NCBI GenBank assembly: GCA_902537945.1
Contig: CACBDG010000020.1
Coordinates: 1-32,336 of the forward strand
Direction: 5' to 3'
DNA length: 32,336 nt
Source: an uncultured SAR116 cluster alpha proteobacterium
GTDB taxonomy: Bacteria; Pseudomonadota; Alphaproteobacteria; Puniceispirillales; Marisalimonadaceae
Made by a program: the position numbers and the translations under genes. Shown here piece after piece: positions 24,318 to 32,336 of the stretch. Within the stretch, counting starts at the first letter, position 1. Each line of letters begins with the position of its first letter. The notes beneath the pieces were generated by a model that was not told where the DNA came from, did not search any database, and was given only the letters and a program-made list of their open reading frames with translations.

Positions 24318-25373
24318 TTATATTTTACCTAATTTTAGATGTATAATTTCATTTTTTGAACCAAGTCTTATTTTTGGTCCCCAGCATGCTGAACCTGAAC
24401 TTACATATAAGTTTGAGTTATTCATGCTATATAAACCATAGATAAATTTGAATTTTAATTTAACTATAAAGTTAAAAGGAAATATTTGCCCATTGTGAGT
24501 ATGACCTGATAATATAAGATGATTTTTGCAATTTAATTTTTGCCAAATATCCGGTTTATGACAGACAACCAAATTGAATAAATTATCATCACAAAGCTTG
24601 TTTGCAAAATCAATTTTTGATTTTTCAGTCTGGTTATCATCAATTCCAATCAGATTAATATTTTCAATTTGTATCTTTGTGTTTTTTAATTGTTTAATAT
24701 TAAAGGATGAAAGTTGACTCATTTTATTTTGAAAATCTTTTAAGTAATATTCATGATTACCACTAACAAAATATATTGGTTTGTTAATTTCATTTAGAAT
24801 ATTTAGATCTTTAAAATTAAAAGAACTAGAGTCGATCAAATCTCCACCGACCAATAAAAAATCAAAATTAATTTTTTTAATTTTTTTAATAATTTTTACT
24901 AAGTGGTTTATGTTGTTACTTCCTAGATGAACATCACTTAAAAATAATACTTGATAGTTTTTTAATAAATTTGGTGATTTTATATCTATTTTTTTGATAT
25001 TTATGGTTCTTGCATTATATGAACCAAACAAATAAATCAAAATTATTAATATTAGGGAAATCATTCCAATAAAGAATGTGTTGAATTGTAAAATATAATT
25101 AAAAGAAACACATATTGATACTACCATAAAACTAATAAAACCAATTCCTAAACCTTCATAAACAAAAAATTTTAATGGTTTAAAAGTATTATGTGATCTT
25201 AAATAGTACAAAATTAAAATATAAAAAATTATAGTATTTATTAAAGAATATTGAAATGATTGTTTTTGATTAAACAGTAATTCATTTAATGTTTCAAATG
25301 GGAAAATATAAAATAGATAAGTAATTATAAATAAAATAAAATAAAATAAAAACCTGTAGATATTTTTATTCAT
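24318..25373 (-). CDS. Membrane-anchored metallophosphoesterase
   Basis: The product (351 aa) has about four N-terminal membrane spans (residues 7-25, 43-58, 72-94, 99-117) followed by a calcineurin-like phosphoesterase domain. The metal-site motifs are in order: SDVHLG (D147, H149), GGDLID (D178), GNHEYY (N206, H207), CHKP (H272) and SGHTHNGQ (H291, H293). This is the YaeI/YkuE-like layout; YaeI acts on lipid-linked phosphate, but the substrate here is not known. A TTG at 25397 would extend the protein by eight residues and overlap the photolyase gene by 23 bp; I choose the ATG at 25373, immediately after the photolyase stop (1 nt between). The two genes are probably cotranscribed. Confidence 0.88.
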   Translation of the reverse strand: MNKNIYRFLFYFILFIITYLFYIFPFETLNELLFNQKQSFQYSLINTIIFYILILYYLRSHNTFKPLKFFVYEGLGIGFISFMVVSICVSFNYILQFNTFFIGMISLILIILIYLFGSYNARTINIKKIDIKSPNLLKNYQVLFLSDVHLGSNNINHLVKIIKKIKKINFDFLLVGGDLIDSSSFNFKDLNILNEINKPIYFVSGNHEYYLKDFQNKMSQLSSFNIKQLKNTKIQIENINLIGIDDNQTEKSKIDFANKLCDDNLFNLVVCHKPDIWQKLNCKNHLILSGHTHNGQIFPFNFIVKLKFKFIYGLYSMNNSNLYVSSGSACWGPKIRLGSKNEIIHLKLGKI

Positions 25374-25374
25374 T

Positions 25375-26817
25375 TTAAGGTTGTTTAGTTTTTGCAAACG
25401 CGTCTAAAGCAGTTTGTCTTGAACTTTTAATTTCTACAATAGGTTTTGGATAATTATTACCTAGTTCAACTCCTGCTTTTTCCAAAATTCCATAGGGTGC
25501 CTCCCATGGATTAAACAAGTATTTGTTTGGAACTAATTTCAATTCTGGCACATATTTTCTAGTATATTCGCCATTAGGGTCAAATTTAATACCTTGTGTG
25601 ACAGGATTAAAAATTCTAAAATATGGTGCAGCATCAGCACCACACCCAGCTACCCATTGCCAACTTGCACTATTGCTTGCTAAATCAGCATCAACTAAAC
25701 AATCCCAAAACCATCTTTCACCTTCATGCCAATGTGTAAGTAAATTTTTCACTAAAAAAGAACCAACTATCATTCTAAGTCGATTATGCATATATCCGGT
25801 AGACCACAGCTCTCTCATTCCTGCATCCACGATAGGATACCCAGTTTGCCCAGTTTTCCATGCTAAAAGATGTTCTGAGTTATCAATCCAAGGAAAATTG
25901 TCAAATTTTGTTTGTAAATTTTTTTTTGGTAATTCTGGGTAATAATACAATAAATAATTTGAAAATTCTCTCCATCCTATTTCAGATAAAAAAACATCTG
26001 TATCTTGTTGATGTTTTAATCCCATTTGATTTAGGTCTCTAACGGCATGCCACACTGTGTTTGGAGAAATTTCGCCCCAATGTAAATGTGGAGAAAGTCT
26101 AGATACATTTTTCTTATTTGGAAAATTTCTACCTTCCTTGTATCCATCTAATTCATTATTAATAAATTGATTTAATCTGGTAGTTGCAGCCTTTTCACCG
26201 ATAGACCAACTTTCCATTATTTTATTTTTCCAATTATGTCTTGGTAGTAAGTTTAATTCATCAATTTTTAAGCTTATAAAATTTTTAACCTCGACGTAAT
26301 CAATAATTTTTGGTTTTTCAAAAGGTCTTCTTGGTTCTGTTGAGTTTAAACAACCCCTTCTAAAATAAGGAGTAAAAACTTTATAATTTGTTTTATCATC
26401 TTTAAGTATATCCCACGGTTCCCATAGGAGTGAGCTATTATAAGAGTATGTATCTATTTCTAATTTTTTTAAATTTGTTTTTATTTTTTTATCTCTAGAA
26501 ATAACCCACGGTTCATAAACTCTGTTCCAATATATTTTTTTTATTGATTCTAATTGACATATCTTGACTAAAATTTCTTCTGGATTACCTTTAGCAACTA
26601 TCAATTTATTCTGAAATTCTTTATCAAGCGCTTTTAATGATTGGTGAAGCCAAACTCTTCCGGCTTGTCCAATTTTATGATCGTCAGAGTTAACATCATC
26701 AAGAATATATATTGGAATTATTGGACCATTTTTAACAGACTCAATTAATGCAGGATTATCGTGTAATCTTAAATCTTGTCTTATCCAATATAAACTAACG
26801 TTTTCATTCATTATCAT
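25375..26817 (-). CDS. phrB: Deoxyribodipyrimidine photolyase (CPD class I type)
   Basis: Repairs UV-induced cyclobutane pyrimidine dimers using blue light and FADH. The 480-residue protein has the N-terminal antenna domain (VSLYWIRQDLRLHDNPAL region) and the C-terminal FAD domain with SRLSPHLHWGEISP, WREFSNYLL, NRLRMIVGSFL and GCGADAAPYFRIFNP. The electron-transfer Trp triad is apparent as W310, W363 and W386, each exactly four residues beyond E. coli W306, W359 and W382. Start may be the ATG at 26817 or the one two codons later at 26811. A photolyase fits a surface-water organism. It is divergent from the CoA-transferase gene and cotranscribed with the downstream metallophosphoesterase. Confidence 0.95.
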   Translation of the reverse strand: MIMNENVSLYWIRQDLRLHDNPALIESVKNGPIIPIYILDDVNSDDHKIGQAGRVWLHQSLKALDKEFQNKLIVAKGNPEEILVKICQLESIKKIYWNRVYEPWVISRDKKIKTNLKKLEIDTYSYNSSLLWEPWDILKDDKTNYKVFTPYFRRGCLNSTEPRRPFEKPKIIDYVEVKNFISLKIDELNLLPRHNWKNKIMESWSIGEKAATTRLNQFINNELDGYKEGRNFPNKKNVSRLSPHLHWGEISPNTVWHAVRDLNQMGLKHQQDTDVFLSEIGWREFSNYLLYYYPELPKKNLQTKFDNFPWIDNSEHLLAWKTGQTGYPIVDAGMRELWSTGYMHNRLRMIVGSFLVKNLLTHWHEGERWFWDCLVDADLASNSASWQWVAGCGADAAPYFRIFNPVTQGIKFDPNGEYTRKYVPELKLVPNKYLFNPWEAPYGILEKAGVELGNNYPKPIVEIKSSRQTALDAFAKTKQP

Positions 26818-26956
26818 CTACTTCTTGAAATTGTAAGATATAATTTGTCTAATTGATAAATTAAATTAATAATTTGGTTTTTAGTTAAATACTTGGTGTT
26901 TTTTTTACAATTTATCAATAGATCAATATTAAAAATTTTGTTTAGAGAGAAATTAC

Positions 26957-28156
26957 ATGTCATATCAAAAACCATTAAAAGGTCTTAAAGTTATTGATTT
27001 TTCTCAAGGCGTAGCCGGTCCATATTGCGGCATGCTTTTAGCTCAACATGGAGCAGAGGTAATTAAAGTAGAGCCCAAAGATGGTGATTGGGCAAGAAAT
27101 CTTGGACAAGAGTATGGTGAGCATTCTGCTTTTTCAGTAGCTGCAAATTTAGGTAAAAAAAGCATTATAGTTGATTTAAAGAATACAAAAAGTCAACCTA
27201 TTTTAGATACAATTATTAAACAATCCGATATATTTATTGAAGGTTTCAGACCAGGTGTAATTAAACGGCTTGGCTATGATTATGATAGGTTAAAAAAAAT
27301 AAATCCAAAGTTAATTTATTTGTCTATATCAGGCTTTGGACAAAATGGCCCTATGAGTCACAAACCTGCTATGGACCCTGTCCTTCAGGCTTTTACAGGT
27401 TTTATGGCAGAAAACAAAGGCCCAGATAATATTCCTCATAGAACACCTGTTATAATATTTGATATGACTACAGCCTTATATGCAACTCAGTTAATATCTA
27501 CATCATTATATGCGAGAATTAATGAAAAGTTTGGAAGAAAGATAGAAATAAGTCTAATGGAGGCTGCAGCAGCCATGCAATCAATAAGACTTATGAGTGG
27601 GTATATGGAAGGGCCTTATACTCATGCTTCATCTCCATCTGGTACATTCAAAACAAAAGATGGTTGGATACAAATTATAGTTGTAAAAAATCATGAATTT
27701 ATTAAATTTTGTAATGCTGTCGGTTGGAAAAAATTCATCAAAGACAAGCGTTTTGTAAATAATTCTGAAAGAAGAAAACATGAAGCAATTCTTTCTAGAG
27801 AAGTTCAGAAACTATTTATTAAAGAAAACACAGATTATTGGAAAAATTTACTTAATAAGTATGAAGTTCAAAATGAAAAGGTTCAAGATTACAAAGATTT
27901 CATAGAAAGCGATCAAACAAAAGCAATAGACTTAATCTCTTGGTTAAAGCAACCAACTACTGAACAAATATGGCCAGTTCCAAACATCCCTGGTATGCCC
28001 AGATTTGTAGATAATGACATACTATCTAAAGCACCATCTTTAGGGCAACATACAAAAGAAATACTTATATCTTTGGGTTATTCAAATAATCAAATAGAAG
28101 AACTGATTAATGAAGGAGTGATAGGAAATCTATATTATGCCAGTAATAGTAAATAG
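26957..28156 (+). CDS. Family III CoA-transferase (CaiB/BaiF type)
   Basis: Transfers CoA between carboxylic acids through an aspartyl thioester intermediate. The 399-residue protein starts with the family segment LKVIDFSQGVAGPYCGMLLA and GAEVIKVEPKDGDWAR. The catalytic Asp is D169 in PVIIFDMTTALYA, the same number as the formyl-CoA transferase Asp169. Glycine-rich ISGFGQNGP (124-132) is also typical. Length matches the family (380-430). Donor and acceptor are unknown; members act on oxalate, carnitine, succinate, mesaconate, benzylsuccinate and bile acids. GAGAGA precedes the ATG. Its 3' end overlaps a small minus-strand ORF by about 27 bp. Confidence 0.92.
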   Translation: MSYQKPLKGLKVIDFSQGVAGPYCGMLLAQHGAEVIKVEPKDGDWARNLGQEYGEHSAFSVAANLGKKSIIVDLKNTKSQPILDTIIKQSDIFIEGFRPGVIKRLGYDYDRLKKINPKLIYLSISGFGQNGPMSHKPAMDPVLQAFTGFMAENKGPDNIPHRTPVIIFDMTTALYATQLISTSLYARINEKFGRKIEISLMEAAAAMQSIRLMSGYMEGPYTHASSPSGTFKTKDGWIQIIVVKNHEFIKFCNAVGWKKFIKDKRFVNNSERRKHEAILSREVQKLFIKENTDYWKNLLNKYEVQNEKVQDYKDFIESDQTKAIDLISWLKQPTTEQIWPVPNIPGMPRFVDNDILSKAPSLGQHTKEILISLGYSNNQIEELINEGVIGNLYYASNSK

Positions 28157-28234
28157 CAGTGGAAAGAAAAGAATTACCGCTAGTATGGCCTCGGATTTTA
28201 AACTTTCAGTAAATGTGTACTCGTCTTTACTCAT
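28130..28234 (-). CDS. Small single-span membrane ORF (34 aa)
   Basis: An unlisted-length ORF on the minus strand begins MSKDEYTFTES and continues into one hydrophobic span (about residues 16-34, ILAVILFFPLLFTITGII). AGAGGT (complement of 28241-28246) lies 6 nt before the ATG, a near-ideal ribosome-binding site that is stronger than most in this window. Its 3' end runs 27 bp into the end of the convergent CoA-transferase gene. The acidic cytoplasmic tail followed by a C-terminal span would suit a small membrane-complex subunit. I do not recognise the family. Confidence 0.55.
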   Translation of the reverse strand: MSKDEYTFTESLKSEAILAVILFFPLLFTITGII

Positions 28235-28547
28235 AAAATGACCTCTTTCTTTTTTTTAATACTTTATTTTTTTTTTAATAGAATTCAAGTATTTTTAAAT
28301 TTATTATAAATAAATTAATAATGGGGGATATTAATGACTTTTATATTTGGAATAATAATTGCTGCTCTAGTTTTTTTCTTTTCAAATGAAATTCAAGAAA
28401 TTATGGTCTCCACCGGTTTAAGAGATTTTTTGGTAGATTGGCTTCAGTCTTGGTAATTAGATAACACTTTTCTAATTGTATAAAATTTAGCTTTAACTAT
28501 TATCAACTAATAAACATAACTTAAATTTTCTAATTTGGGTAACTTTA
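28157..28547. other. 391-bp gap holding two small ORFs
   Basis: Between the CoA-transferase and GMC genes are a minus-strand 34-aa ORF and a plus-strand 40-aa ORF, annotated separately and arranged divergently, with an AT-rich stretch (about 28250-28320) between them that must hold their promoters. After the 40-aa ORF, about 90 bp carries a TATAAAAT-like element near 28480 that could drive the GMC gene. Confidence 0.7.
28334..28456 (+). CDS. Small single-span membrane ORF (40 aa)
   Basis: The ORF encodes MTFIFGIIIAALVFFFS followed by an amphipathic, mildly acidic tail (NEIQEIM, TGLRDFLVDWLQSW). One N-terminal span is clear. GGGGGA (28323-28328) lies 5 nt before the ATG, a strong Shine-Dalgarno sequence. 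It starts about 100 bp from the divergent 34-aa ORF. No family recognised; a small membrane protein is the safest description. Confidence 0.6.
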   Translation: MTFIFGIIIAALVFFFSNEIQEIMVSTGLRDFLVDWLQSW

Positions 28548-30188
28548 ATGGCAGATAATTTTGATTACATTATAGTTGGTGCAGGATCTTCTGGTTGCGT
28601 TTTAGCAAATAGGCTGAGTGCAAATCGTAAAAATTCAGTATGTGTATTGGAAGCAGGTCCGCCTGACTGGAATCCATTTATACATATACCTGCAGGTTTT
28701 ATGAAAACTCTTGTTAATCCAAATGTAAATTGGTTATTTAAATCTGAACCTAGTTGGGGTACAGATGGAAGAGTAATAGACATTCCAAGAGGTAAAACGT
28801 TAGGTGGATCAAGTTCAATAAATGGTATGGTTTTCAATAGAGGACAAAACCTAGATTTTGATGTTTGGGCTCAAAAGGGTAATAAAGGTTGGAGTTATTC
28901 AGATTTACTTCCATATTTTAAAAAATATGAAAAAAGACTGGGTGAATTTGATGACGTTTATCGAGGAACACAAGGCGAATTGCCAATCACAGATCTTGAA
29001 TATAGAGATCCCTTATGTGAAGCATTTATCAAAAGTGCTATAGAACAAGGTATTCCACTTAATAAAGATTACAATGGGAAATTGCAAGAAGGTGTTTCTT
29101 ACGTTCAACGTACTACTAGAGGTAGATTTAGAGTAAGTGCTGCAAAAGCATTTTTGAAACCAGCCAAGTCCAGAAAAAATCTCCAAATAATAACCAACGC
29201 ATTCGTCACAAAAATTAACTTTAATAATAAAACAGCAATTGGTGTTGAATATTTAATAGGAGGAAGAGGAGGAAAAAAGATTAACCTTAAAGCAAATAAG
29301 GAAATAATATTGTCATCTGGTGTTATAAAATCACCTCATATTCTACATATGTCGGGTGTTGGTCCCGTTGAAGATCTAAAAAAACTTGGAATAGATGTCA
29401 TTCATGATCTTAAAGGTGTAGGAATGAACTTAAGAGACCATTTTGCTCCTAGATTAACTGCAAGAGCTAAAAATGTTGAAACAGTAAATGAAAAATCAAG
29501 AGGGTTTAAACTTCTAAAAGAAATTGGAAAATATATAATAGGTAAACAATCTATAGTAAATTTGAGTCCTACGTTAGTATATTGTTTCTGGCATTCTAAT
29601 GAAGAAATAAGAAATCATGATCTTCAAATGACTTTTACTCCAGCATCGTATAAAGAAGGTGTTCAATCGACCTTAGATACTGAACCTGGATTTACGGTTA
29701 CTGCGTGGCAACAAAGACCTGAATCACTTGGTTGGATAAAATCAAAAACAAATGACCCATTCGACGCACCATTAATTCAACCTAATTACTTGGATGCTGA
29801 AGAAGATAAGAGGGTAGTCGTTGCGGGATTAAAACTATCTAGAAGACTAATGCATTCTAAAGCTCTTTCACATTACTTTGATTATGAAGTTTATCCTGGA
29901 ATTGAAAAACAATCAGATGAAGAATTACTTCAAGTTGCAAGAGAAAGAGGAACTACAACCTATCATCAGATGGGAACATGTAGAATGGGTCCAAAAACTG
30001 ACCCAACTGCAGTTGTTGATGATAATCTTAAAGTTTATGGTTTAAACAATCTTAGAGTTATTGACGCGTCTATTATGCCAACAATGTTATCTGCAAATTT
30101 ACACTCTGGCGCTACATTAATAGGAGAAAAAGGTTCTGATTTAGTACTTGGTAAAGACCCAATTGATCCAATAGTTTTAAATTACTAA
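28548..30188 (+). CDS. GMC-family FAD oxidoreductase (choline dehydrogenase-like)
   Basis: The 546-residue protein has the FAD-binding loop IIVGAGSSGCVLANRL (8-23), the GMC signature region with GGSSSINGMVFNRG (85-98), and a C-terminal catalytic pair: H473 in YHQMGTCRMG and H519 in NLHSGATLIGEKGSD. This is the layout of BetA, alcohol and polyethylene-glycol dehydrogenases. BetA itself is possible, but marine bacteria carry many GMC paralogues acting on alcohols, and no betaine-aldehyde dehydrogenase or BetI is adjacent, so I do not assign a substrate. No signal peptide. The YghU-type gene follows 24 bp downstream, so the two may be cotranscribed. Confidence 0.92.
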   Translation: MADNFDYIIVGAGSSGCVLANRLSANRKNSVCVLEAGPPDWNPFIHIPAGFMKTLVNPNVNWLFKSEPSWGTDGRVIDIPRGKTLGGSSSINGMVFNRGQNLDFDVWAQKGNKGWSYSDLLPYFKKYEKRLGEFDDVYRGTQGELPITDLEYRDPLCEAFIKSAIEQGIPLNKDYNGKLQEGVSYVQRTTRGRFRVSAAKAFLKPAKSRKNLQIITNAFVTKINFNNKTAIGVEYLIGGRGGKKINLKANKEIILSSGVIKSPHILHMSGVGPVEDLKKLGIDVIHDLKGVGMNLRDHFAPRLTARAKNVETVNEKSRGFKLLKEIGKYIIGKQSIVNLSPTLVYCFWHSNEEIRNHDLQMTFTPASYKEGVQSTLDTEPGFTVTAWQQRPESLGWIKSKTNDPFDAPLIQPNYLDAEEDKRVVVAGLKLSRRLMHSKALSHYFDYEVYPGIEKQSDEELLQVARERGTTTYHQMGTCRMGPKTDPTAVVDDNLKVYGLNNLRVIDASIMPTMLSANLHSGATLIGEKGSDLVLGKDPIDPIVLNY

Positions 30189-30212
30189 TTTTAATTTTAT
30201 AAGAGGGAAAAA

Positions 30213-31088
30213 GTGGCAAAATCAGAAAAATATGTACCTCCTAAAAAATGGGAGTGGGACAAAGAAAATGGTGGTAAATTCGCCAACATTAACAGGCCAA
30301 TCTCAGGTAATACTCATGTAAAAGATCTTCCAGTTGGAAAACATCCTTTTCAATTATATTCTCAAGGTACACCAAATGGTGTTAAAATAACTATTATGCT
30401 TGAAGAATTACTTGATTTAGGAATTAAGGAAGCAGAATATGATGCATGGTTAATTAGAATAGGGAATGGAGATCAGTTTAGTACTGGTTTTGTAGAAATT
30501 AATCCTAATTCTAAAATACCTAGTCTTTTAGATAAATCTCGAGATCAGCCAGTGAGAATTTTTGAATCTGGGTCAATATTATTATATTTAGCAGACAAAT
30601 TTGATATTTTTATCCCTAAAAAATTTGAAGATAGAACAGAATGTCTCAACTGGTTGTTTTGGCAAATGGCAAGTGCGCCTTTTTTAGGAGGAGGTTTTGG
30701 CCATTTTTATGCTTATGCTCCAGAAAAATATGAATATCCAATAAATCGATTTGCTATGGAAGTTAAAAGACAATTAGATGTTTTAGATAAGTTATTATCT
30801 GATAAAAATTTTATTTGTTGTGAAGAATATACCATAGCAGATATAGCCATTTGGCCATGGTATGGAGCCTTGGTATTAGGAAGATTATATGATTCAGAAG
30901 AATTTTTGGATGTTAAAAAATATGAAAATGTATTGAAGTGGGCAAGAAAAATTAATGAGAGAAAAGCTGTTAAAAGGGGAATTATGGTAAACAAGATCAA
31001 AGGAAAGCTATCATCCCAACTTCACGAACGACATAGTTCATCTGACTTTATTAATAAAACCCAAGATAAGTTAGAAAAATTATCATAA
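30213..31088 (+). CDS. yghU: YghU-type glutathione transferase (disulfide-bond oxidoreductase)
   Basis: The 291-residue protein is strikingly similar along its length to E. coli YghU: WEWDKENGGKFANINRP near the start, LPVGKHPFQLYSQGTPNG (40-57), GDQFSTGFVEINPNSKIP, FESGSILLYLADKF, GGGFGHFYAYAPEK, YTIADIAIWPW, and the C-terminal QLHERHSSSDF. YghU binds two glutathione molecules and reduces disulfides such as 2-hydroxyethyl disulfide and organic hydroperoxides. N-capping and Ser-type glutathione-binding residues (ESGS) are present. The start codon is GTG with AGAGGGA 5 to 11 nt upstream. It follows the GMC gene by 24 bp and converges on the SDR gene with 5 bp between stops. Confidence 0.94.
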   Translation: MAKSEKYVPPKKWEWDKENGGKFANINRPISGNTHVKDLPVGKHPFQLYSQGTPNGVKITIMLEELLDLGIKEAEYDAWLIRIGNGDQFSTGFVEINPNSKIPSLLDKSRDQPVRIFESGSILLYLADKFDIFIPKKFEDRTECLNWLFWQMASAPFLGGGFGHFYAYAPEKYEYPINRFAMEVKRQLDVLDKLLSDKNFICCEEYTIADIAIWPWYGALVLGRLYDSEEFLDVKKYENVLKWARKINERKAVKRGIMVNKIKGKLSSQLHERHSSSDFINKTQDKLEKLS

Positions 31089-31093
31089 ATTAT

Positions 31094-31852
31094 TTATAAT
31101 TTTTCAATCCCGAGATCAGCAATATATCTTCGATGCCATGTAGGGCTGATAGTTAATTCATTAATACATACATGCTTTGGCATTTGACACAAAAATACTA
31201 TAGTTTGACCTAAATCATCTGGTTGAAGCATTTTATTTTTTTGTTCGCTAGAAAGCTTTTTGGGACGTTTGTCTAATATAGCTGTTGCAACTTCTCCTGG
31301 ACACAATGCAGTAGCCCTAATACCGAGATTACAATATTTCATATTGATAGTTTCTGTCATAGCATTTAATGCATGTTTAGAAGAGGTATAAGACACACCT
31401 GACAATAAACTTACATGATTTCCAGACCACGAAGATACGTTAATAATTAATCCATCCTTCTTTTCTTTCATAAGAGGTATGACTGCCTTACAGCAGTAAA
31501 ATAAACCATTAATATTAGTTTGTATTACCTGATCCCACTCATTCTCATCTATATTGTCCCAGTCTCTTTTCAAAATATTTATTCCAGCACAATTTACTAA
31601 AATATCTACATGTCCAATTTCTTTTTTTATTTCGGAAAAAATATCTTTAACATCTGATTTTTTAGAAACATCTACTGGTTTAATAATAGTGTTAGTTTTA
31701 CATCTCTCTTGAGTATCTTGTAGAGAGTTTTTATTTCTACCTGATAAAATTACCTTCATACCTAGTTTAGACAATTTTATTGCAGCGTCACGTCCAATTC
31801 CTGATCCTGCACCAGTAATCCAGGCTACTTTATTTTCCAAATTTCTTTTCAC
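31094..31852 (-). CDS. Short-chain dehydrogenase/reductase
   Basis: The 252-residue classical SDR has TGAGSGIG (13-20), NCAG (87-90) in place of the commoner NNAG, catalytic S140 or S141, and Y155-x-x-x-K159 (YTSSK). R39 after the second strand (LSGRN) suggests NADP preference. It ends without the usual GG C-terminal motif, instead reading ISPTWHRRYIADLGIEKL, resembling SDRs annotated as clavaldehyde or serine dehydrogenase-like (YdfG group). The substrate is unknown. It lies 33 bp downstream of another SDR gene on the same strand, probably in one operon, and converges on yghU. Confidence 0.88.
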   Translation of the reverse strand: MKRNLENKVAWITGAGSGIGRDAAIKLSKLGMKVILSGRNKNSLQDTQERCKTNTIIKPVDVSKKSDVKDIFSEIKKEIGHVDILVNCAGINILKRDWDNIDENEWDQVIQTNINGLFYCCKAVIPLMKEKKDGLIINVSSWSGNHVSLLSGVSYTSSKHALNAMTETINMKYCNLGIRATALCPGEVATAILDKRPKKLSSEQKNKMLQPDDLGQTIVFLCQMPKHVCINELTISPTWHRRYIADLGIEKL

Positions 31853-31885
31853 TTATCTTTATATTTCATTTTTTTAATTATATAC

Positions 31886-32336
31886 TTATTGTGCAGTTAA
31901 GCCTCCATCTACAACAAGACTTGATCCAGTCATAAAACTTGAGTTATCAGAGGATAGAAATAAAATTGTTTTGGCAACTTCATCAGCTGTTCCAAGACGA
32001 CCAATAGGAGTCTGATTAATGCCAGCTGAAATAGATTCCTCTATTGTCATGTCTGGGTTTTGACTAATTCTTGCTTTATATACTTGTGTTCCCATGTCAG
32101 TTTCTATAATACCTGGGTGGACTTGATTAATTCTGATTGGAAGTTTATTTTTCCCAAAATATATAGCCATTGATTTTGTGAAAGTAGTTATACCGCCTTT
32201 TGTCATTGAATATAATGGGTCAAGTTGAGAACCAACAATGCCAGCTACAGAGCTTAGATTAATTATAGTACTTCCAAATTTTGTTTTTTTTCCTGCCTCA
32301 GTCAAAAAGGGTACTAAATATTTAGTACCAAGAAAT
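31886..32336 (-). CDS. Short-chain dehydrogenase/reductase (5' partial, cut by right edge)
   Basis: The frame stays open through the right edge (upstream residues read FLGTKYLVPFL before the TTG at 32305), so the gene continues outside the window and the TTG is not its start. Only the C-terminal 150 residues are seen: the catalytic Ser strand IINLSSVAG, the Y-x-x-x-K helix LYSMTKGG, HPGIIETDM, RLGTADEVAKTILFLSS and MTGSSLVVDGG. The pattern matches cyclohexanol/3-alpha or 20-beta hydroxysteroid dehydrogenase-like SDRs and FabG relatives; no substrate can be given. The cofactor-binding half is missing from view. Confidence 0.9.
   Translation of the reverse strand, partial: FLGTKYLVPFLTEAGKKTKFGSTIINLSSVAGIVGSQLDPLYSMTKGGITTFTKSMAIYFGKNKLPIRINQVHPGIIETDMGTQVYKARISQNPDMTIEESISAGINQTPIGRLGTADEVAKTILFLSSDNSSFMTGSSLVVDGGLTAQ

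Noticed and set aside
25523-25942. Long plus-strand open frame (139 codons) inside the photolyase gene
   Set aside because: It is antisense to the strongly conserved FAD domain of the photolyase; its open frame is a by-product of codon use on the other strand.
31094-32336. Two adjacent SDR genes as part of a biosynthetic gene cluster
   Set aside because: No synthase, carrier protein or tailoring genes are near; paired SDRs are common in catabolic regions of marine alphaproteobacteria.

Overview
The window is AT-rich (roughly 30% GC by eye), densely packed and free of insertion sequences, CRISPR arrays, tRNA or rRNA genes that I could recognise. The gene set looks like a streamlined marine alphaproteobacterium: a Porin_4-type porin, a DUF2842-like small protein, a DUF3726-like protein, a class III cyclase with TolB-like and TPR parts, a DNA photolyase, and many catabolic oxidoreductases and CoA-transferase-type enzymes. 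A SAR11-like, AEGEAN-169/HIMB59-like or related lineage fits, but the sequence alone does not decide. Genes are separated by very short gaps, often 1-20 bp, and several pairs overlap or abut.

Layout. 1-3637: a type I secretion block with the 3' part of a Met/Gly/Pro-rich repetitive substrate, an ABC exporter with unusual ATPase motifs, and an HlyD-type adaptor; no TolC-like gene is in view. 3711-5715: a small hypothetical, a YeiH/UPF0324 transporter and a 2OG-Fe(II) oxygenase. 5738-9280: a BT1-family transporter (- strand) and a class III nucleotide cyclase fused to TolB-like and TPR regions. 9285-12843 (- strand): an apparent operon of TauD/TfdA dioxygenase, DehI-like protein and gamma-glutamyltransferase, divergent from a + strand group (VOC protein, SDR, DUF2842-like protein).

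14879-17311: a porin with a strong promoter and a perfect 20-bp palindrome that closely matches the alphaproteobacterial Zur (zinc repressor) box, divergent from an enolase-superfamily enzyme. 17313-20614 (- strand): a tight three-gene operon of an M19 dipeptidase-like protein that has lost several metal ligands, a 568-aa protein I cannot assign, and a DUF3726-like protein. 20751-26817: Tas-type aldo/keto reductase, beta-lactamase-fold hydrolase, threonine ammonia-lyase, a membrane metallophosphoesterase and CPD photolyase.

26957-32336: a family III CoA-transferase, two very small single-span membrane ORFs, a GMC oxidoreductase followed by a YghU-type glutathione transferase, and two SDR genes, the last cut by the window edge.

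The best candidates for something undescribed are the M19-like/unknown/DUF3726 operon, the Met-rich secreted repeat protein with its atypical exporter, the Zur-like control of the porin, and the paired small membrane ORFs. Gene functions are assigned from recognisable motifs read by eye; no database search was run.
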